From positions 21,877,000 to 21,940,999 of the forward strand of contig OZ038384.1 in the NCBI GenBank assembly GCA_964036045.1: a DNA stretch of 64,000 nt, read 5' to 3'. Positions 61,000 to 64,000 of this stretch are shown one piece after another; the first letter of the stretch is position 1; every line of letters begins with the position of its first letter. The notes beneath the pieces were generated by a model that did not search any database, was not told the origin of the DNA, and worked only from the letters and a program-made list of their open reading frames with translations. Source of the DNA: Eutreptiella sp. 'Long Island Sound 2002' (lineage: Eukaryota > Euglenozoa > Euglenophyceae > Eutreptiales > Eutreptiaceae). The translations under genes were made by a program, and so were the position numbers.

Positions 61000-61140
61000 G
61001 GAACGGCAAATTTTCATTGAAATTTTCGTTTGAAAGATAAACTTAAATTTCGTCGAAAATTTCGTTGAAAATTACCTTGAAAATTTCGCTTGTAAATTTC
61101 GTTCGAATCCGACCTCCTCCTCCTCCTCCTCCCTTTCCAC
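61000..61140. repeat. AAATTTCGT motif stretch
   Basis: GAAATTTTCGTTTGAAA, AATTTCGTCGAAAATTTCG and TTGAAAATT units. This is the same motif as at 53,185-53,321. Confidence 0.6.
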
Positions 61141-61301
61141 CCTTCTTCGCTTACAACCAATCAACATGACAGACTGGAAAAATCAGTCAACTTCCTCCGC
61201 TTTCGTGTCCTTGAAAGACATTGTCGTCCCCAAGCCCCAAAATTTCCTCACGAATGCAAACATTAATATGGGTGGGTTTCGGAGGAATCGATGGGCAAGG
61301 A

Positions 61302-61739
61302 CCGCGTACTCACCAGGAGTCTGCCCCGCAGGTGACTAGGGGAGGAAGTGGCACGGTGCAAGCACACACAAGCACAGGTGAGGTCCACTCTTCTCTGCCG
61401 GCACTGTACGGAAAAAGTCCCGCACTCTTGGCGGTGACGGTGGTCGGCGGACGGCCCCAAAGTATGAATATTATAGCGACTCATCGGACCCTTCCTCATA
61501 CATCGAGTCACTAGAGTCTACCTACACATGCTGACAATCAAAACGTGTGACACGTCGCCCACTAGAGGAAGTAGACAACAAACGTGGTGCCTTACATAAA
61601 GTAAAAGGGGATGAAGACCTGGCTCTCTTTCTCAGCACAGGGATGGGAAGGGAGGGCTCACCTGTCCTTGTGTGTGCTTGCACCGTGCCACTTCCTCCCC
61701 TAGTCACCTGCGGGGCAGGCTCCTGGTGAGTACGCGGCA
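61302..61739. repeat. Inverted 76-bp repeat near the DIRS-like 3' end
   Basis: 61,302-61,377 and the complement of 61,664-61,739 agree at about 95%. The second copy lies inside the recombinase frame after the catalytic domain. Inverted terminal and internal complementary repeats are typical of DIRS elements. Confidence 0.8.
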
Positions 61740-62900
61740 CGTTGCTCTCACCCACAATGTCAGGTGAGGTTCTGTGCACCATAAAAGAATTCAAAGCTTC
61801 ACGCGCCTCATGAGAGGCGCCAATCCTCAAATAGTCTTTCGCAAATGCTTGCATGTTGTCCCATAAACCAATCGTAGACACGACCTCACTAGGCAACCCA
61901 AGTCGTCGATAGAAAGCAACAAAGGCGCCTCTAGTGGTCTGCGGTCCAAACACGTCAACGGGTACACCGAAACGTCTCAGTTCAAGGCGCACCAAGCTAG
62001 CTATAGTGTTAGACGTCAAACCTGTGAAAGGTCGCTTGAGCGTGACAAGCAAGGGCCCACTTGGAGGCACTTGCTTAGAGGTTAGTGAGACATACTGCTG
62101 CAAAACGTGCCACGGAGAATAATTGGTATCGCGTAAAACGAGCACCTCCTCCCACCTAAAATTTCGCTGATTCTTTCGTCTAACAACAACGAAACGCCGT
62201 TCACCAATTGAAGAAAGGTCACGGCGAACTCTTATTAAGTCAATAGAGCGAAAAAGACCAAGGAAACGCCAAAGCAAAATGAACTTCAAGCGAAGCTGTG
62301 CAACTACATTATGATCGTATGGGCTATTGAGAAAAGCCATGAACACTGGCATGGGATCCCAAAAAGCAGCATACTTTGGCTCAAACTTATTCCAAACCTT
62401 TCGGTAAGGCGCGATTGAAGGATGAAATTTGATCTGATCAAATCCGGGAATCAACAACAAGGCGCAATATGCGTTCAACGCATTGGATGGAGAAAAAGAA
62501 TGCATATCAATCAAAAGTCCAACAAACACATCAAGAGGGGAATGCATGGTATAGCCACGGCGCACTGCCATGGCGTAGAGCAACGCTAACGCGGAATCAT
62601 AGCGCCGCGGTGGTGGCTTCCTCAAATGACTCGAAATTTGACCCTCCGAGAACCCCCGGGCTTGAAGGATTTCCCTGATAAAAGAATGCAAAGGAGGGGA
62701 ACTCTTAGCCTCGGCATGGAGTCCAGATGGGCATTCGTGTAAAGGCCCCAACGAGGCATTATCTTGAGAACTGGCGTGCGCCTCACGTGCAATGCTGTTA
62801 ATAGGGGCCACCATGACTCCGAAGCCCACATTGGGACCACTGTCATTGAGAGAACGTGTGGGTTGTCCCTTAGGCGGTGCAACCAGGGCCCTATGAGAGG
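61522..62900 (-). CDS. DIRS-like tyrosine recombinase
   Basis: The frame is open from the right edge to 61,522. The recombinase part starts near 62,900. The N-terminal SAM-like part is HSFIREILQARGFSEGQISSHL...YDSALALLYAMAVRRG. The catalytic part has LLWRFLGLFRSIDLIRVRRD (Arg I), GPQTTRGAFVAFYRRLGLPSEVVSTIG (Arg II, with Gln where His is usual), LWDNMQAFAKDYL (Trp and the Tyr nucleophile). It would insert the circular cDNA by site-specific recombination. The frame overlaps RT/RNase H in another register, as in DIRS elements. The 3' tail (RTHQEPAPQVTRGG...) is encoded by the inverted repeat. Confidence 0.75.
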
Positions 62901-64000
62901 CTACGGTGGGTGAGCGAAAACGTGATTGATGGAAGAAAGATTGCACGCTAGAGCGTTCACCATCAACGCCTGGTGATGGGGCCAACGGGAGACGAAGTGA
63001 GGCAACAGGGCGGTTGCCGGAGATGCAAACATGTCGATGACTGGACGACAATGAGGGGACATGACTTGAAGAAGACGGTTGAATACCTCTAGGCTCAGAG
63101 AGTACTCGGAAGGGTCGAACGCCCAACGCGAAATCTCGTCGGCCTTCATTGATTTTGATGGGACTAGGCAGGGTTGAACCTGAACCTCGTTCAAGCGAAG
63201 CCACTACAAAAAGGGACGAAGGAGCGCGTTGAGACGCGCTACCTTGCCTCCGGACTTGCTTAGGTAAGAAAAAGCGACAGAACTGTCTATGTCTAGCAAA
63301 ACAAAATCTCTTGGACGCGCCAACGACATGGTGGTGTGTATCGCCGCTGCTAGTTCCTGATTGTTTATGTGCGTTGAAAATTGCCAAAAGTCGTGTACGA
63401 CACAAGAGGGACACTTTAGGTCTAACCCGCCCCAACCAATTGGCGTGGCGTCCGAAGCTAAATGCACTGCATGCTGAGAAATTGCGCGAAGAAACGGGCG
63501 ACCTGGCCACTCGGTTAGTAACTCCTTGATGAGGACCACTTGGTCTCGGAGCTGTTGAGGGACGGGATGTGACACGTCCCAACCCAACGCCGCATGGCGA
63601 TTCACAAATGCGACCAAAAGGTCTGAAAAGGCGCGGAGGGCGGGAAGGGTAGGCAAAAGAGATCGAAACCGGCCTAGAATGGCGGCTACCTTGCGAGGTT
63701 TGACCACTTTCATGGTGAGGAACTTCCCTGCTTCCCTGCGATATCCCTTTCTTTTGTGATGAGGCACTAACAACAAGCCTTTTCGCATGTCCAATTCTAA
63801 GCCGAGCGCCTCTAACTGCTGCACGGGCTCTAAGAGAGACTTTGTGAAGTTGATTACCAATCCGGCGTCCTGCAAATCTTTTAAAACCACGGGCCTCATC
63901 TTGTTGAGGTAAGCCTTCGACGGCCCGAAAATGAGAATGTCGTCTAGATATATGAAGCAAACAATGCCGAGGGCTCTCCATCGGCGGGTGAAAGTTTTCA
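62880..64000 (-). pseudogene. DIRS-like reverse transcriptase / RNase H, partial
   Basis: YLDDILIFGPSKAYLNKM (YLDD codons 63,939-63,950) and AGLVINFTKSLLEPVQQLEALGLELDMRKGLL form the RT palm and thumb. VHLASDATPIGWGGL, NNQELAAAIHTT and VLLDIDSSVAFSYLSKSGG form the RNase H domain, ending in MKADEISRW and VIDMFASPATALLPHF. A TAG at 63,204-63,206 interrupts the frame inside RNase H. The start lies beyond the window. Confidence 0.8.

Larger units (their letters stand above)
61140..64000 (-). mobile_element. DIRS-like (tyrosine recombinase) retrotransposon, 5' part off the window
   Basis: From the right edge on the minus strand: the end of the reverse transcriptase with YLDD, RNase H, then an overlapping frame with a tyrosine recombinase, which is the gene order of DIRS-group elements. 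The left boundary is arbitrary (between 61,140 and 61,300). A pair of inverted copies of a 76-bp segment flanks the end of the recombinase frame. Confidence 0.75.

Overview
The window is eukaryotic nuclear DNA from a GC-rich genome, probably a microalga or another protist; the lineage cannot be fixed from the sequence alone. Spliceosomal introns with GT donors and pyrimidine-rich AG acceptors interrupt most coding units. No rRNA, tRNA gene, operon or bacterial promoter was seen. Almost everything is a nest of large multi-gene DNA transposons, plus two tRNA-derived SINE copies, a hAT-like fragment, and a DIRS-like (tyrosine-recombinase) retrotransposon at the right edge.

Layout. 1-10,350: element E0, into which E1 (239-7083, 33-bp inverted ends, TSD CT) has inserted. 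10,360-11,237: a decayed reverse-transcriptase fragment and featureless DNA. 11,238-16,775: decayed element F1. About 17,150-39,154: element F2a, interrupted by element G (about 21,791-25,790) and by T3 (26,371-37,296, TSD AA), which is itself interrupted by element P (28,234-36,124, TSD AA). 39,155-41,065 and 51,003-52,830: a host or older element with CCGGATCCGG motifs, split by F2b (41,068-51,000, TSD TT), which is split in turn by T2 (43,190-50,290, TSD TG). 52,844-61,140: a PHD-finger gene and a hAT-like piece, split by T1 (53,322-60,407, TSD AA). 61,140-64,000: the DIRS-like element.

How the genes work together. T1 is the most intact copy and serves as the reference. On its + strand it encodes, in order: a 2OG-Fe(II)-oxygenase-like protein with a zinc-ribbon-like tail; a small domain X; a coiled-coil protein; a second DSBH (TET/JBP-like) oxygenase domain; and a DDE-type transposase with a CWLC zinc knuckle. 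From domain X to the transposase these are joined by two phase-0 introns and one in-frame TGA in the context CAA-TGA-CTA. The element therefore looks built to make one long polyprotein or a nested set of products. The same order recurs in T2 and P, and in part in F1 and F2. E0 and E1 carry a related transposase upstream of a coiled-coil/acidic accessory gene, with no oxygenase seen.

The most unusual property is that each transposon lineage has its own short, mostly palindromic motif. That motif fills both the subterminal DNA and the introns of the same element: GGAACGTCGCCGGAAC in E1, TTAATATTAATCTCGAG in E0, TTTTGACGCGCGCTAAAAC in F1, TTTTGCGTGCGTAAA in F2, CGGATAAATCCC in G, CGCGATAACTAGTTATCGCG in T, GTATACGGCCGTATAC in P. 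Intron positions are conserved between lineages while intron contents are not. This, together with the TGA-CTR junction conserved between T and P, is the best candidate here for an undescribed system.
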